The position numbers and the translations under genes were made by a program. Under the pieces are notes generated by a model that searched no databases, was not told where the DNA came from, and saw nothing but the letters and a program-made list of their open reading frames with translations. From Montifringilla adamsi (Eukaryota > Chordata > Aves > Passeriformes > Passeridae), in contig JAGGNK010006448.1 of NCBI GenBank assembly GCA_017590115.1, forward strand, positions 2,959,987 through 3,023,986: a stretch of 64,000 nt of DNA, read 5' to 3'. Shown piece by piece: positions 1 through 13,500 of this stretch (its first letter is position 1; the number at the start of each line of letters is the position of its first letter).

Positions 1-1220
1 GTTGTCTATGACTTGGTAGAAAGAGATTGCAAAAATGGAATGGAAAGAGTAGGTGGGATGTATTGAGATATGTTGAATTTGTGTCTTTTATTTATGAGCT
101 GGTTAGGTAACTAACAGGAAAAATATGTTGGCAAAAAGTCACAGCATGTGTTAATTATTGTGATCATAAATGGAGACTTTTGCGGTTTTTTTACCACCTG
201 ATGCTACTTGTTGGAGTTCTGCTTCAATACTTTATCAGGAAGCATGTTCATAAATGTCTGGCTTGTTACTGGCAGACAGTTCATCTGATAAATTTACATA
301 CCAAATCAACTTTAGATTTCCAGTTATATATTTTAAAACACTGAATGTGTGTAGTTTCTGTAGATGCTGACTTCTGTGGCTGTTGTTTACGGGAAGATGA
401 ACACGTTTTTTCCTGAGTGTGGGAACTGTCTGAGGGATCTCTTCTTTACTGCTGAGTGCTGCTTCAGGCATCCAAACTAGATCAGTTGTGTTTACACAGT
501 CATGAATGAGTAGACCATAATTTAAGGCTTAGAACTTCAATAAGAAAGCTTTTTGAGCTGTTGGAGGGCTTTGTTGTACAAGAATCTAAACCATTTCATA
601 TATTTTCTGTCATTAGTGGTTTTGATGGACTCATAAACATTATTTTATTCCTTCAACTAAAACATCTTTTGACCACTGAAAGGCCTTTTCTCATTTTTGA
701 GAAAAGAATCATAGAGTGATAGGTCTGAGGCTTGACTTTGAAATGGTAGAAGAATGGAAGAGAGTGGGAGATTCCTCCACATGAGGATTCATGTGAAATT
801 CATCAGTCTGATATAGATTGCAGTGTATATCTTTGTGTATACACTCTTAAGTAGGTCTCAGGTTTCTAAGTCAAAACAGTAGGGAGAAATGCTGGGTATC
901 ATGGAAGGGTTTGTTTTCCATGGGTATTTAAGTGGGGAAGGGATGGCTTGACATGTAAGTGATACTTTGGAAAGCAGAATGTTTCACATAGTTGTGGCCA
1001 CGCTGCCTGTCGTGCTTGCTAAGGCTGGTGTGTGGATTGAAGCTCTTGAATTAGGAGAATGTGAAATCAAACTGAGCCCTGCATCTTGCACTGGAAGTGC
1101 TGGGGATGATTTTTATACATGCTTACCTTATAGAATAAATTACCTTTTCGGAGCGAGCAATCTGTTTAAAAAACTGATCCCGTCCTTAAAAACATGATTT
1201 TTTTATTTCCTTTGCCTCAG
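1..1220 (+). other. LMO7: LMO7 intron (3' end) upstream of the coiled-coil exon
   Basis: No exon with plausible splice sites and LMO7-like coding was found. The stretch ends in the polypyrimidine tract and acceptor at 1207-1220. An open frame at 967-1197 has no recognisable product. Confidence 0.6.
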
Positions 1221-1591
1221 GAGCAGACTGTTCTAACCCTAAATACAACATCCGTCACTTCCCAGGCTCCACCTGTGTCCAGCTGGAGAACAAGGCCTGA
1301 AGCAAATGCTCCCGAGGAGCCAGAACGAGATGGAGAAAACGAGCTGGCAGCAAGCTCACTGCACGAGGAAGAAGGAAGGAGGAGGCTTCAGGAGGAACAG
1401 AGTATCCAGGAAGAAGCAGCCAGGCATTTTGAACAAGAGCAGGAACTCCAAGAGCTGGAGCTCGAGAGACAACGTAAAGAGAGGGAGCAGCAGCATGCTG
1501 AGGAGCAGAGGCGGCAGGCAGAGATGGAGGAGCAGAGGCGGCAGGCGGAAAAGCAGAGGGAGGTGTCAGTGGAGGTGCCTCAGTACCAAAG
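1221..1591 (+). CDS. LMO7: LMO7 exon a: coiled-coil exon
   Basis: 371-nt exon, starting in phase 0 after the acceptor tttgcctcag and ending two bases into an Arg codon before gtgtgc. It encodes 123 residues: a Ser/Thr/Pro-rich start (about 40 residues) and then a highly charged E/Q/R/K helix typical of the coiled coil that precedes the LIM domain in LMO7. Near the end a 27-bp unit is repeated, giving EEQRRQAEM then EEQRRQAEK. The exon ends VPQYQR, corresponding to the end of the coiled coil in mammalian LMO7. Earlier exons must lie before position 1, because no upstream exon was found in 1-1220. An open frame on the opposite strand here is a shadow of the biased composition. Confidence 0.9.
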
Positions 1592-4500
1592 GTGTGCACT
1601 TGTGCTAGGATGTACTTTCCCTTCCTTCTGCAAATTCAAATCCATTTCTAATGGGGCTGTGTCTGTCCTGAGTGTATAAGGATGTTCATGTGAGATTCAT
1701 GCTGCAATCAGTAGGTGCAAAATACTGTACCATAGTCTTTCTTTCCAAAGACAGAAGGATCAGGCATAACACAAAGGCCTTCCCCAAGAATCAAGTGCTA
1801 TATTTCCCTACTTCAGCTATTTTTTTTTAATGGGATGTGTAAGTACAGTAATTACAGCCAAATGAAAAAAGATCTGAAGGACTTAATGAGAAAATTTTGT
1901 AAGAATTATGCACAAGCCAATGACTCAACTTGAAAGCCAGTGACTCAACATACAGGGCTTCCAGAAGAAATACCAAGTTAACACTTCTTCAACAAATGTG
2001 TCGCTGATTTTTACAGATTTATTTCTAATTTTAATTCAGCAGTGTAACAATAACACTTAATTGCAATTTAACTACTGGGTTAGTTTGTCAGTGAGGGATA
2101 TCATGGTATATGAGTGAACAGTTACTTGCTTACATATCATAGCCTGCTAGAAATATGCACTACAGATATATTTGTTCCTCTCATTACCTTCTTCAGCAGC
2201 TTGATTTAAAAAACAATCAAACAAATCCCCACCTATTACTTCTCACGTTTGTGTTCTTGCCCAGAAGTTTTCAGACTACTGTTACAGTAGATTAATCTGT
2301 CTGAGACCGATTAAACCAGTAACCTTTCATTATTTTGTCTCCATTTACCTAACTGCCTTGGGTATGACTTGTGGCTTCTCTTGAGGTTTTTCTCTTTTTC
2401 TTATGTAAATAACAAGAGATGAATGAAGAGAGCACATGGTATCAAGTTAAGTCTTAGGAGAAAGTAGTATGATTTTTAAAAACTGCATATATTTGCAGAG
2501 GAGGTTATAAGACCCAGAGTTACTTTAGTTAAATCTAAATGATTGCTTCTTGATATGCCTGCTGAGCAAAGCAGAGACACAATGCTACAATGGCTGAACA
2601 GGTTCTTCCTGGCAGCAGAGCTAGGATAACTTTGCGATTTTAGCTTGTCCCAGTTGCAAGATGATAGACCTTTGTGTGGTAACTTGTTCAGCTGATGTAA
2701 TATCTGCATATCTAAATCCCTGGTACATTCTTTAGTCCACAGGGATTTCATCGCTTTTGAGGTTGCTGCCAAAGGATGTATTTTGCTAAACATGGGTGGT
2801 TTTGTTTAATAGTAAAGGAGCAAGTTCAGTGAAACTGGGCTTTAAAATATCTGGTGTTAAATATTTGCTATAAGATGATATCCAAAGATAAGACTTAAAA
2901 TCTGAAACATTATATAAACTCCTGCAAAGGCATGATACTTGCTGCAGAGTACACTGAGGGAGGGGACAGTCAGCTAAAGAGAACTGTGGAACTTTGTGAG
3001 TTTATAAACTGCACCTGTACACTCTTCTGCAATAAAAATATAATTTTTAGAGAACTGCTGTGCTTTGACAAAATTTTCCTCCTGGCTTTGAAATGGATGA
3101 GATAATCACTGTTGTATACTGATGCTTGTAGTCTTTGCAGCACCTTCATCTTTGGGATTCTTTTAACACATCTGAACTTTCTCAGTTTTTTCTGGGGATG
3201 CTTACTGTTTGCTCAGTTTTTAGAATTTTTTAAATACGTATTTTATCTTTATTTTGCTTCTAGACATTACGAGCGCTATGAAGTATCCAAAACAATAGAG
3301 GAACGAGCTGGCCACCCTGTCATTGATAGGTAATAAGAAATTGAATCAATACATAGTTGAAACATCTTTAGCAATAGCCATTCTGGCATGCTCATGTCTG
3401 GTTTCCTTGTCACTTCACAAAAATGTAATTTCAGGCAGTTTTTCTGACAACTCTTCTTTTTCTGCCTTCTTTTATCAGTTGTATTTCTGACTGTTAAATT
3501 AAGACTCCTTAGAACTTTACTTGTTTTGGGGGGGGCCGTTAATTTAAACTGGGGTTCTTTTCCCCTTAAGGATCTATTTTGAATATTTCCCTTAGGAAAT
3601 ATTTTTGTCTATCTGTGTCTGTTTCTGTATGTGAACATAATGTTTCTTTTTTTTCCAACAGGCATTATGAGCGTTATGAAGTTTCTAAAACCATTGAGGA
3701 GCAGCCTGGCCAGTCATTTGCTCACAGGTATGTCCAATATTGAATCTCAACACTGACTGTAGCATCACCGTTTCTTTGTCAAAAAACTTCTAAAAATCTA
3801 ATGAACGTTAGTCACAGAAGCTAAATGGATACATTGGATTGCTGCTGTGTTTTGCAGTTTTTATGGCATGTTTTCATATTTAAAAAACAAGAGGCCAAAC
3901 TTTTGTCAAATTATACACTGTATTGTAAGCAACAATTAGTCAGTGGGATTCCACGGGGAGAAACAAAACTGTGAGGAGGTAAATATGTGGGTGGTACTAA
4001 ACTTACCTGACTGGAAAACAATTTCAGATTTCTTGTGGTTGTGTCATAACATGCTCTACAAACTAAGGTGCAGTCATCCCAATTCGGGTTGTGCAACATG
4101 AGAGAGTAAACAAGAAGGGAAGTGAGAGGCAGCAGCAGGATATTTATCAAGGGGATAGTGCATGTTACTCCTGTAATTTACACAAGTTAATTTTAAGGTA
4201 CAATCTCTTGCTTTACAAATTAAGCCTTTGTTTTGCATTGCATCTCACAGTAGTTCTGAAAAGATAACTTCTGCTGTGTATTTGATCACTTCTTGTAGTT
4301 GAAGTGAGCATACCTCTCTTATATAAAGAGGAACTCCAAAAATTGCAAGGTACATTTAATGGATCTGCTACTAATGGAAGATCTAGATCTAACTTCAGAA
4401 GGAGCATGCACTAAATAGTTACATCTTGGATGTATGTGTGAGGAGGACACTGCTTCTTTCTTCACTACAGGTAGCTGTGAGAGTGTTGCATCTTCTTAAA

Positions 4501-7500
4501 CAGATAATAAAACAGGTCCACACCATAGGACAGACAGTAAGAACTTAAGGAAGCAAGATGTGATGTAGTTTATGCTTCATTTATCTCCACATAAAGGACA
4601 AGATTCTTCCAAAATGTGGCTGTGCAGCCAATGCTGTATGTGCAAAAACATTAATGTAGCAGCTTTGAGTTAGGACCAAAGGATTTCTTTTAAAATCCTT
4701 TCTTTGTGAGTTATTTTAAACTAAAAAATTGGCCGTACTACTTGAGACTAGCACTTGAACAGAAGTGTTGCTGAAGCTTCTGCTCTGTACTGTCAGAAAA
4801 CCAACTTTTTGGATTTGTCTTCCTGTATATGGCCTTTGTTGAATGCCATTTCTTGGCTAAAAGTCATTAAAAAATTATGCTTCTAGGTATAATCAGTGAA
4901 CAGTAAATTTTTCCAAAAAAAATCTGCATGCAGGGTTTTGAGAAGGTGTTTTGCTTACCGTGTAGCAACAGTGCTGAAGTATGATTTCAGTTTGTCATTA
5001 AGCCAAATAAATTGTAAATCTGCTCTGAAAGTTCTCGCTTCTTTGTCTGACTGTAGTCTCCACAAAACTTCCACAGGGAAGGATTTAGTTTTTTACACGT
5101 TTTTTTGAAGCAAGTACCATGATCAGTTCCTTATACCTGAAGCACTGACAACTTTCAGTACAAAATTTTAACTTTTAATTGGTGATTATTGAGATCTAAA
5201 TATTGACATTTTTTCCCCTTAGTATCCTCTTGGTCTTTAGTTACTTTTTGCCTCTTGTTTTAATTATAGCATAAATGGTTGATGGGAGGAATGGTGAAAA
5301 AAAGAGGACTGGTTTTATCATCTGCAATGATAAGAGCTTTGTCTGTAATGAGGTCTTGTAATTAAGACTGATGTTTTTATATCCGTAGGAATAAGTCAAA
5401 GTCAACAACAGAACTGAATGAATTTAACACAATCAGAAATGGTAAGTAATGTATAATTTCCATTATATTTAACTATTTTTGGCAGGTGGAGAAGGAGGAA
5501 AGTAGGAGGAAAAAAAGTGTGCATCTAGTCATCCTAAGAAAATTAATTTTTAGAGTGCTTTTTGATAGCTGCATTGTGAGTTCATACTATGCCCCAATTT
5601 AAAGAACTTTCAACAGCAAGAGGAAGATCATACAGTCAACGTAAAAGCTGAGAACAAATATGATTAACTACCCTATTGAAGACAGTGATTACAAATGGCT
5701 CTTAGATGCCTAAATTTTAACGTGAGATTTTTACATGAGATAAAATCAATCATGCAGTTATATCATTGAAGATATGTGTAGTTTTGATGCATTGACTCTG
5801 TCAACAAAAAAAAAAAAAGCTGCACATACCAAGATGATGAATGTATTTAATGAAACTTTTTGTCTTCTTAATTTCAGTTAGTGTAGTAATAACAGAGCAA
5901 GAAGTCAGCTCTTGATATGTCAAATGGCTTGTGTCCTGGACTCCAGTTCAGTTATACGACTTTGTTTATATTAGAAGAATTCTGTGCAAAGCAAACAAAC
6001 CAATTTTATAAATATGTTGCAGTCAAAAATGCCTGCAAGCTACTTTTGTGTCTAAAACACAGTTAAAAAAAAGTAATCACAAGTAATCAAAGAAAAGTAG
6101 ATGTATTAGGGGATATATTGCAGATTAAAAATGTTGCTTTGATACATTAAAACACTGTCATTGAAACTAAAGAGAAAGTAAACTTCCACAGTATTTTACA
6201 ATGATAATCAATAACAATAAATCCAAGAGCAAATCTACAGTCAGAGCAGCATTTAAAAGGATTGAAATTTCAATTAAATGACTTACTGCTGAGTAATTTT
6301 CTTAATTGTTTTTACTATAAAGAATACGTACTGGATCTAGGAAATAAAAGATTGTTGCCTTGTGATATGTCAACACCTATTGGAGAAAGATTGCTTCTTT
6401 GTTTCCCCTTCCAAATTTCCCCTTCCAAATTCCCCCTATACCATAAATTTCATTTCAACTCAGTTGTTAACACATTATCCAAATAACTGAAAGATTTCCC
6501 TCTCCCTTTTGTATCTATATAAAGCAATATAAAGCAGTGTTTTTAGTGCCTTGAGGAAGGAAGGCAGGAAGGAAGGAAGGAAAGAAATTCTTGTAAACAG
6601 AGACAACTTGCAGAAGAAAGAGTATGAACTCTTAAAGAGAAAGAATGTTTCCCATTAATTAATGATGTATTTTGCACGTGGTTCAGTTTGTATTGGAGGA
6701 AGAGTCCAAATTATATTATACCCTTTTAAAAAGAGGGGTGTGTACACACAAATGTCTATGCATATACACTTAGGAAGTGAAGGAGAATGTATTTAAATTA
6801 AGCATTATGTGAAAGGCTACATTAATGGAAATGCAAACCAAAAATTTTCAGTACAAACTTACTTGTATTGGTAAGTTTTACTCAGCTGTAAAAGGGAATT
6901 GGAATAACTTGTGAATGGAGTGATGAACAACAGCTCTTGGAATTATAGCCAGAGTGCTGACAGGACGATAGCTGCTTCTGTGCCCTGAGGTGTCTGGCTG
7001 ATGTTTGCATGTGTTGCCTGCACAGGTACCCAGAGCAAGTATTCTGAGAGGTCCTGGAACATGGGTGAGTCACAGAAGAAGTCTCAGAAGGAGCAAAACT
7101 TGTCTGCAGCAGAGTTGGAGAGACAGCAAATCCTTCAGGAAATGAGAAAGAAAACATCTCTACACACGGACAGCAGCTGGATCAGGCAGCGCAGTGCCAG
7201 TATACATAAGGAGCCTGTTAGTCTGTACAGCAGTAGTATGAGGAGGTAGGAATCTCAATAAATATTAACTGTGTCTCTCATCATACATTTTTCTTTGGTT
7301 ATTCTGAACTTTAGCCTGTATTAAAGAGCATAGAAACAAATTGAGTCTGTGAAATGCCGTAAGGTGGACAGCATAGCAGCACAGATAGAAGAAGGTAGCT
7401 GTATTACAGCTGGGATTGAATGGGTTTTTTTGCAAGTGAGGAATGTGGATGTGACCTGTAAATAACTCAGCTGCTTGTTTCTTGGTTGGTATAGCAGCAA

Positions 7501-10500
7501 TGGAAATCAGTAATGTGCCTTGTCATCAGCAGATGCCTTTCAGAATATCAGCATGGCAGCCTGTTTTGGAAATGCATTATTGTGGCCAAGTATACCTTTT
7601 TCGACACAGAAATATGTCATAAAGTTTGGATAGTTTATTTTTGCTTTATTTAATGTATGAATGTTGGATTTGTCATTTAGGAAACAGCTGAGTTATCAGT
7701 CAGGAGAGTGTTTGATTATTGGGCCAACACCTTGTACCTGGGTGATGCTATCCAGTCTGGGTGGATTGTTATTTTTGATCTGGTATCCCTTGGAGAAAAC
7801 ATAAACAAAGCTGATATCTGAGGTCTGTTTCTGCACTGTGGATTTTGATACAGTTCAAACTGATAAGGCTGCAGTGAAGTGTTTTGCTTTTGCCTCGCCT
7901 GTTTTTTACCATGAGAACTATGCCTGGACACAAAGGATAATTTGTCACTCATACATTTTAAATCTGTGCATGAAGAATATTGCTCAGGGTGATCAAACAA
8001 ACATATTAATCCCAGAAAATATTAAAAATGCAAGATTAATGGCTTTCTCTTTAAAAAGTCGGGATATAGCTCTGTTGCTCCATCTGTACTGTCGTTTACA
8101 TTTGAGGTGCTTGTATCTCTGTTACAGAGGGGAGTCTTTGGACAATCTTGATTCTTCAGGAATTAGGTCATGGAGGCACCACTCATGGCTGAACCAGTCT
8201 GCATCCTCTTCATCTCTATCTTCTAGTCAAGATTTTAGTCGCCCGGTGTCCACTTCAAACCGAGCCTACATGTGCACTCCTTCCTCCAGCAAAGCACCTC
8301 CTGTGGCCACCTCTGCAAGAGCCCCCTCCACGACACAGACTGCTCCCAGGGCTCAGTCTCCCCTCTCTGCTTCCCAGTCAGGGTCCCAGACACGCAGCAG
8401 GTGAGTGGGTGCCCATTTTCTGGGAAGATAAAAATGTTGGACAGCACTAAAGGGCAGACTTTTTGTATGTGCTGGACTTACAGCAGTATTCTTGCCCATA
8501 GCATTGATTAACAAGTACCTGGAGTTTTCTAGCTGGAGGGGACAGTGGAAGTACAGGCTGGTATTACCTCCCTGCTCCAGTCACTCAGAAAATTCCCCAC
8601 GTTTGTCATCACTGCTTGACATTGGTTAAAAAAACAAAGGAACTTGAATAATCAATCTGCAGTCTCCAAGCTGTGTGTTGGTTACCAAAATGATTAGCAA
8701 AAGCCTGTTCCAGATGGCATTTCTGACGTTTATTTTCCCTTGGTTTGTTTTAACAAAAGATTCCTGAAACCCACGCTTTATGACCCTCATCTTGGTCTCT
8801 CCTCCTCTCTTCCTGGCATGTGGTCAATATCATCTTGAGGAGCACTCAGGAATGCTCATAACCCATGACCCTGGAGAATTACAGAGTAGGATGTTGATTT
8901 TAATCTAGGAGGAGAAAGCAAGAATTGCAACATATTTTGAAACAAAAATGGAATTCAACTGTGGTAGGGTAGATAACTCTGCTGTTTTATGTACTTAAAA
9001 CATTTTAAAAATACCTTGGGATAGTACTCCAGAGAATCATCCCACACAGAATTACATGTGTTATAAATAACAACAGTGAACACTACTTCACTAGCTCTTA
9101 CACAGGCACTTAGTGATAAATTGACCTCATTATTATTATTTTTTTTTTTAAGCTAGACTTTTACGTCCTTTATGATGTAAGAAAATTACCTTCTTAACCA
9201 TATTTGCTTATTCTCACTTCCATTTGCTAACACCTTGGTAGATCTGTGGAAACTGACCTCCATATGGTTTACATTCAAAGAGTTAACATAATATTTTATG
9301 TCCAGGACTAGCCTTCTTTTATCTAACAAGGTGCAGATGGTGGAACTTGGAAGGGGTGCTTGCTAAAACTTAGCCTTCTGGATAGTTCCCCACAACTAAG
9401 AAGGCAGGAGCACAAAACCTTTGTTCTTACACTCCAAACTTAACAGTACACTTTTTATTTGTAGAAGGTATTTTATACAATGAAATACGCACCAAGAATG
9501 TCACAGAATTTCTTAACTTGTTCCTATGTAAATTTGATGTATAACACTTCAGCTTTCCATGGCTTTCAGATCTACTCTAAATAATATTAATTTTCAGTTT
9601 ACTTTCCCCAAGCAGCCTAATAATCCAGTTTTTGCCCATGTGTTTTTTATTTTTAATCTCAAAAAGTATTTGATAAATCTTCTTTGTCTTTTAAACATTT
9701 TCAAGCTGCTTTTAAGGTTTTTCATTCTATATTTAGGTCAGTCAGTGGGAAGAAAATCTGTTCATACTGTAATAACATTCTGGGCAAAGGAGCAGCCATG
9801 ATCATTGAGTCTCTTGGTCTTTGTTATCATTTACATTGCTTTAAGGTGAGAGCTGGGAGTCACATCGTGAAGGAACAGGAACTAATCAGGAGCACGCATG
9901 GCTACTCAGTGTTATGCTCACAGGGGTTCTTACTAATCACCTGCTTTGCCTTCTACTCTTGACAGCGTGGTGCATGCATATTTCCATGAGGCAGTCCCAT
10001 TTGCAGGCATTTAGCACTTGACTCTAGAAGTGTTTCTTAAATTCCAGAGTTAACATGTAGGACTTTGAAAAGCAAGATGAGCACGTGGACTGTGAGATCA
10101 AAGATTTCCTTCTTTGAATAGGTGCCAAAACATTGGAAAATGCTGAACCATTTCTCACAGAGAAAGCAGCTCCTCTTAAAAAGAATTAAAAATCTCTGCC
10201 TGGACCCTAGCAATTAAATAATTTAAGATGACTCATCCTTTCTAAGTTAACCTTAGAAGACAGTGTTCATATGGTATTTTCCAAGTAAAGGCCTGTTGGA
10301 AGAGTCCAAAGTGGCAGGATAAAACCCAGAAAAAAACCAAAAGGTGTCTTTAATGCTACTCAGACCTAGTCATCTACTAAGTGTACTAGCTCATGCCCAG
10401 CACTGAGACCTGGACCTACCTACATGATTTCCCCTCAGCTTGGGGCACTTACAGAGCTGAAAGAATAAATATTTGCCTGCAAAAGACAGCAAAGCAGTCC

Positions 10501-13500
10501 CATTCCCCTGCCCTCAGTCTAGATGTGGAATTAGACTATGACTTGGAGGTGCTGTTGGACCCTGCTTCTTCCCTGACTCCAAGAAAAAGATTTCTGTGCC
10601 TAGTTCAGAACATTTGTCTTCTGTGCCCAGCTCAAGTGCATCGCCTGCAGTATTACTAGGGATTGACTGCAAGCTCTTCCTGGTTCTGCCTCCCTGAGCA
10701 GGAGAGACAGGACTAATCCATAGTGATCAGTCGCCATTCCCTTTTCTGCAGGTCATGTATTCTGTGTGAGACAATCCCCCTGTAGCTCATAACCTACATA
10801 AGGAAATGCCAAGTTTCTGTTTTTCAAATTTCTGAAAATTAATGAGCTGTTGAACAACTGCCATCCAAAAGATTCATTACTTGGTTAAGCAGGGAAACTA
10901 TCTATCCTTCATAAATTCAGTAAGGGGAGTATGATGTTTTGGATTACATTCCTTCCAGATGTGGTCCATATTCACAGCAAGTACATGTTTAGCTACCATA
11001 TCTAAATAGTTTAGCGTCAGCATGGCATTGGTCAAGCCCCTTATGAGTTTATGCAAGAAAAATTAAATCAGCCCCATCTCTCCAAATCAGAACTTGTTTC
11101 GATGATGCAAACCCAGGAAATTGGGAGTGCCTGAGTATTTTCTGCTTTGACTGCCAAGGGACTGAGGACACCAGCAGCATGTAGTGCCACATGGAAATCT
11201 GCAAGTAGCACTCCCAGGTGTTCTGTGCCAAAATTCCTGTTGCCATCTAAAGAACAAAATTTATTTTTGTGCCAAACCAGTTTTAGTTTTCAGAGAAACC
11301 AAAGTTCAAATTAGATTAAATGAACTAATCTCTCAAAACCGTCTGCTTTATGTTTGCTTACTTGGTGTATCTCTGCTATTCATTGTCCAGTCGTCGCCTT
11401 AAAATACTTTCTCAGGGTTGGTTGCATTTTGATTTACTAATCGTTGTACATTTGCTTCTAGTGATTGTGGGGTTATGGTTCAGGCTTTGCTGAGCTTAAT
11501 CTGAGCTGCTTTTGAACAGCATTTTTGTTTCTTAGTATTTTGGAAGGAGTTGCTAACTATTCATGTGTGATACAGTGTGTTGCCTGTGGATGCGACCTTG
11601 GTGGATCCCGCTCTGGAGCTGAAGTCAGGATCCGAAACAACAAACTCTTCTGCAACGACTGCTATATCAGATTTAAAAGTAAGGCAATGCAACTGCAGTG
11701 TGCATGACTGTCGTTCTTCTCTGTGCTGTACAACCTCAAGTGTTTGCACAGCTGAGCCACTTGATAGCTTTCAAGTTTAGCTTTAAATTAGCAAATAGGT
11801 TCAGCAAGGTCTGATTGCCAGTTTCTGTCTTTTGTAGGGTAGTCATTCCTAACTTCTAACTCACTGCTAGCTGATTTTACCAACTTGTTATTACGCAGTT
11901 TCAAGCAGATAGCACGGTATAGTCATCTTCCTTCCTTTATAGTTCTGAGAAAGTGGTGTCAAGGAGCTGTCAGGTGCTAAATGGGCTTTTCTTGATAACA
12001 GAGAAGCCTTTTTGAAAAAGGCTTTTACATTTTCTTAAAAAGTAAGCTGAAATATGTATTTAATTCAGTCATAATGCATACCTGGAAAGCAATTAGTTTA
12101 TCTTGTGCAGGTGGCACAAATGCTGGTTTCTTTTTGTGATGCTATTATTATTGGAATTATAGGTCTATAATTGGTTATTCATTTAGGTACAAGTTCAGGA
12201 GGAATTGATTTACTTACAGATCTTAATTAAAAGGTGCAGTATAATTTTTTTCCTTCTTATGTTTTGCAGAATTCTGATTTACTGGAGCATGATGTTAAGG
12301 CTTTGTATAGTGGTATTTAGGTCTTTTTTTCTGCTGTCATAGATGATGGTAGACAACTTCCTAATTTTGCTAAGTGTCAGGAGTTTTATACAGCTCTTTT
12401 TTTTATGTACCAAATGTGGACTTCTATAGGATGATAAAAATCAGGGAAGGAAAATAATTTCTGAATTACTTCCTGGGAAAAATGTCTGTGTTTCTTTATG
12501 AGCCCAGCACATTTTTCTCATGGTGGATCGGAAGGCAGTGAAGGGAACAGGATATTCATGCTACAGTGTTTGAGCAGGAGCTGGGCAGCTGCTGGCTGTG
12601 AAACCTAGCTCAGGAAAAGAGACGCTCTGCATCTGATGCTGTTGCTGTTTGCAGGCTCTTTTTGACTTCCATGAAGAGAAGTCACAGAAATGATGATGTG
12701 GTACTCGAGCTAAAACCAGAAAGCGCAACACCTCGTGAGGGTAATAGCGCATTCACAGAGGCTAATGTGATCAGTGGAAGGAGGAAGAGAATCACTCCCT
12801 TCCATCTGGAGGTGATCCAGGGCACTGGATCATACCGTGTCTTATTTAAAGTTTGGAGAATGTATCTCCTTGTTGATGACAAGACTACACTGAATGACTG
12901 TATTCCTGTTTGAAGCACCCAAATGTGTGAGAGATTCACACTGGAGCTTGCTCACGTTATTTTTTTCTCTGTCTTTTCTTTTGGGGGAAAATACTGCTGG
13001 GTGAGTTGGATAAGTAATTTTATTATGGATGAATTGCTATTTAGTCTCTCTTTGACGTTACAGCCCATAAAGTCACAGCAGTGCCTTTCAGAAGCAGAGC
13101 TGATCTGTGAGGAAACATTTCTATTCCCTTCCCTTCAGACTGCATCTACTTGGGCCAGTGGGCACCACAAAACATAATTATATGAGATACAAGTAAAATC
13201 AGGAGTTGTAAGAACTTGTAGGTACAGAACACAGCATTCAAATTAGTGATTAATAATTGAAATCAGCTATTTGAATAATACAAAACCCAGCTATGCAATT
13301 ACTGCAGTGAAAATGCTTTGGGAGCACAGCGCTGGCCTGTGATGTGAGATCCTCTGTTTTGCAGTTGGCATTTGACATCAACCTGGCTAATTATTTGTTG
13401 GTTTGGAATGTGAGCATGTTGGCTAAAGGGTTTGATAAACCATAGGGTTATTAATATTCACTTTGCAATTGTATGTAATTTTATGTGATATTTTTGCACA

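Noticed and set aside
701..730. Reverse CR1 end suggested by GAATCATAGAGTGATAGG
   Set aside because: The expected GGTTTGGGTTGGAAGG-type sequence does not follow, so the match is too short.
1255..1599. 114-codon minus-strand frame
   Set aside because: It is the complement of the GC-richer coiled-coil exon of LMO7; Ala/Pro/Ser-rich composition is what an E/Q/R exon gives in reverse.
7838..8404. 188-codon + frame read as a separate gene
   Set aside because: Only its last half (8128-8400) is coding, as an LMO7 exon; the first half is intron before the acceptor at 8127.
12655..12700. Alternative terminal LMO7 exon after gttgctgtttgcag
   Set aside because: It would end the protein as SSF, whereas the exon at 13988 restores the conserved TGQPTSM tail. 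Kept only as a possible minor form.
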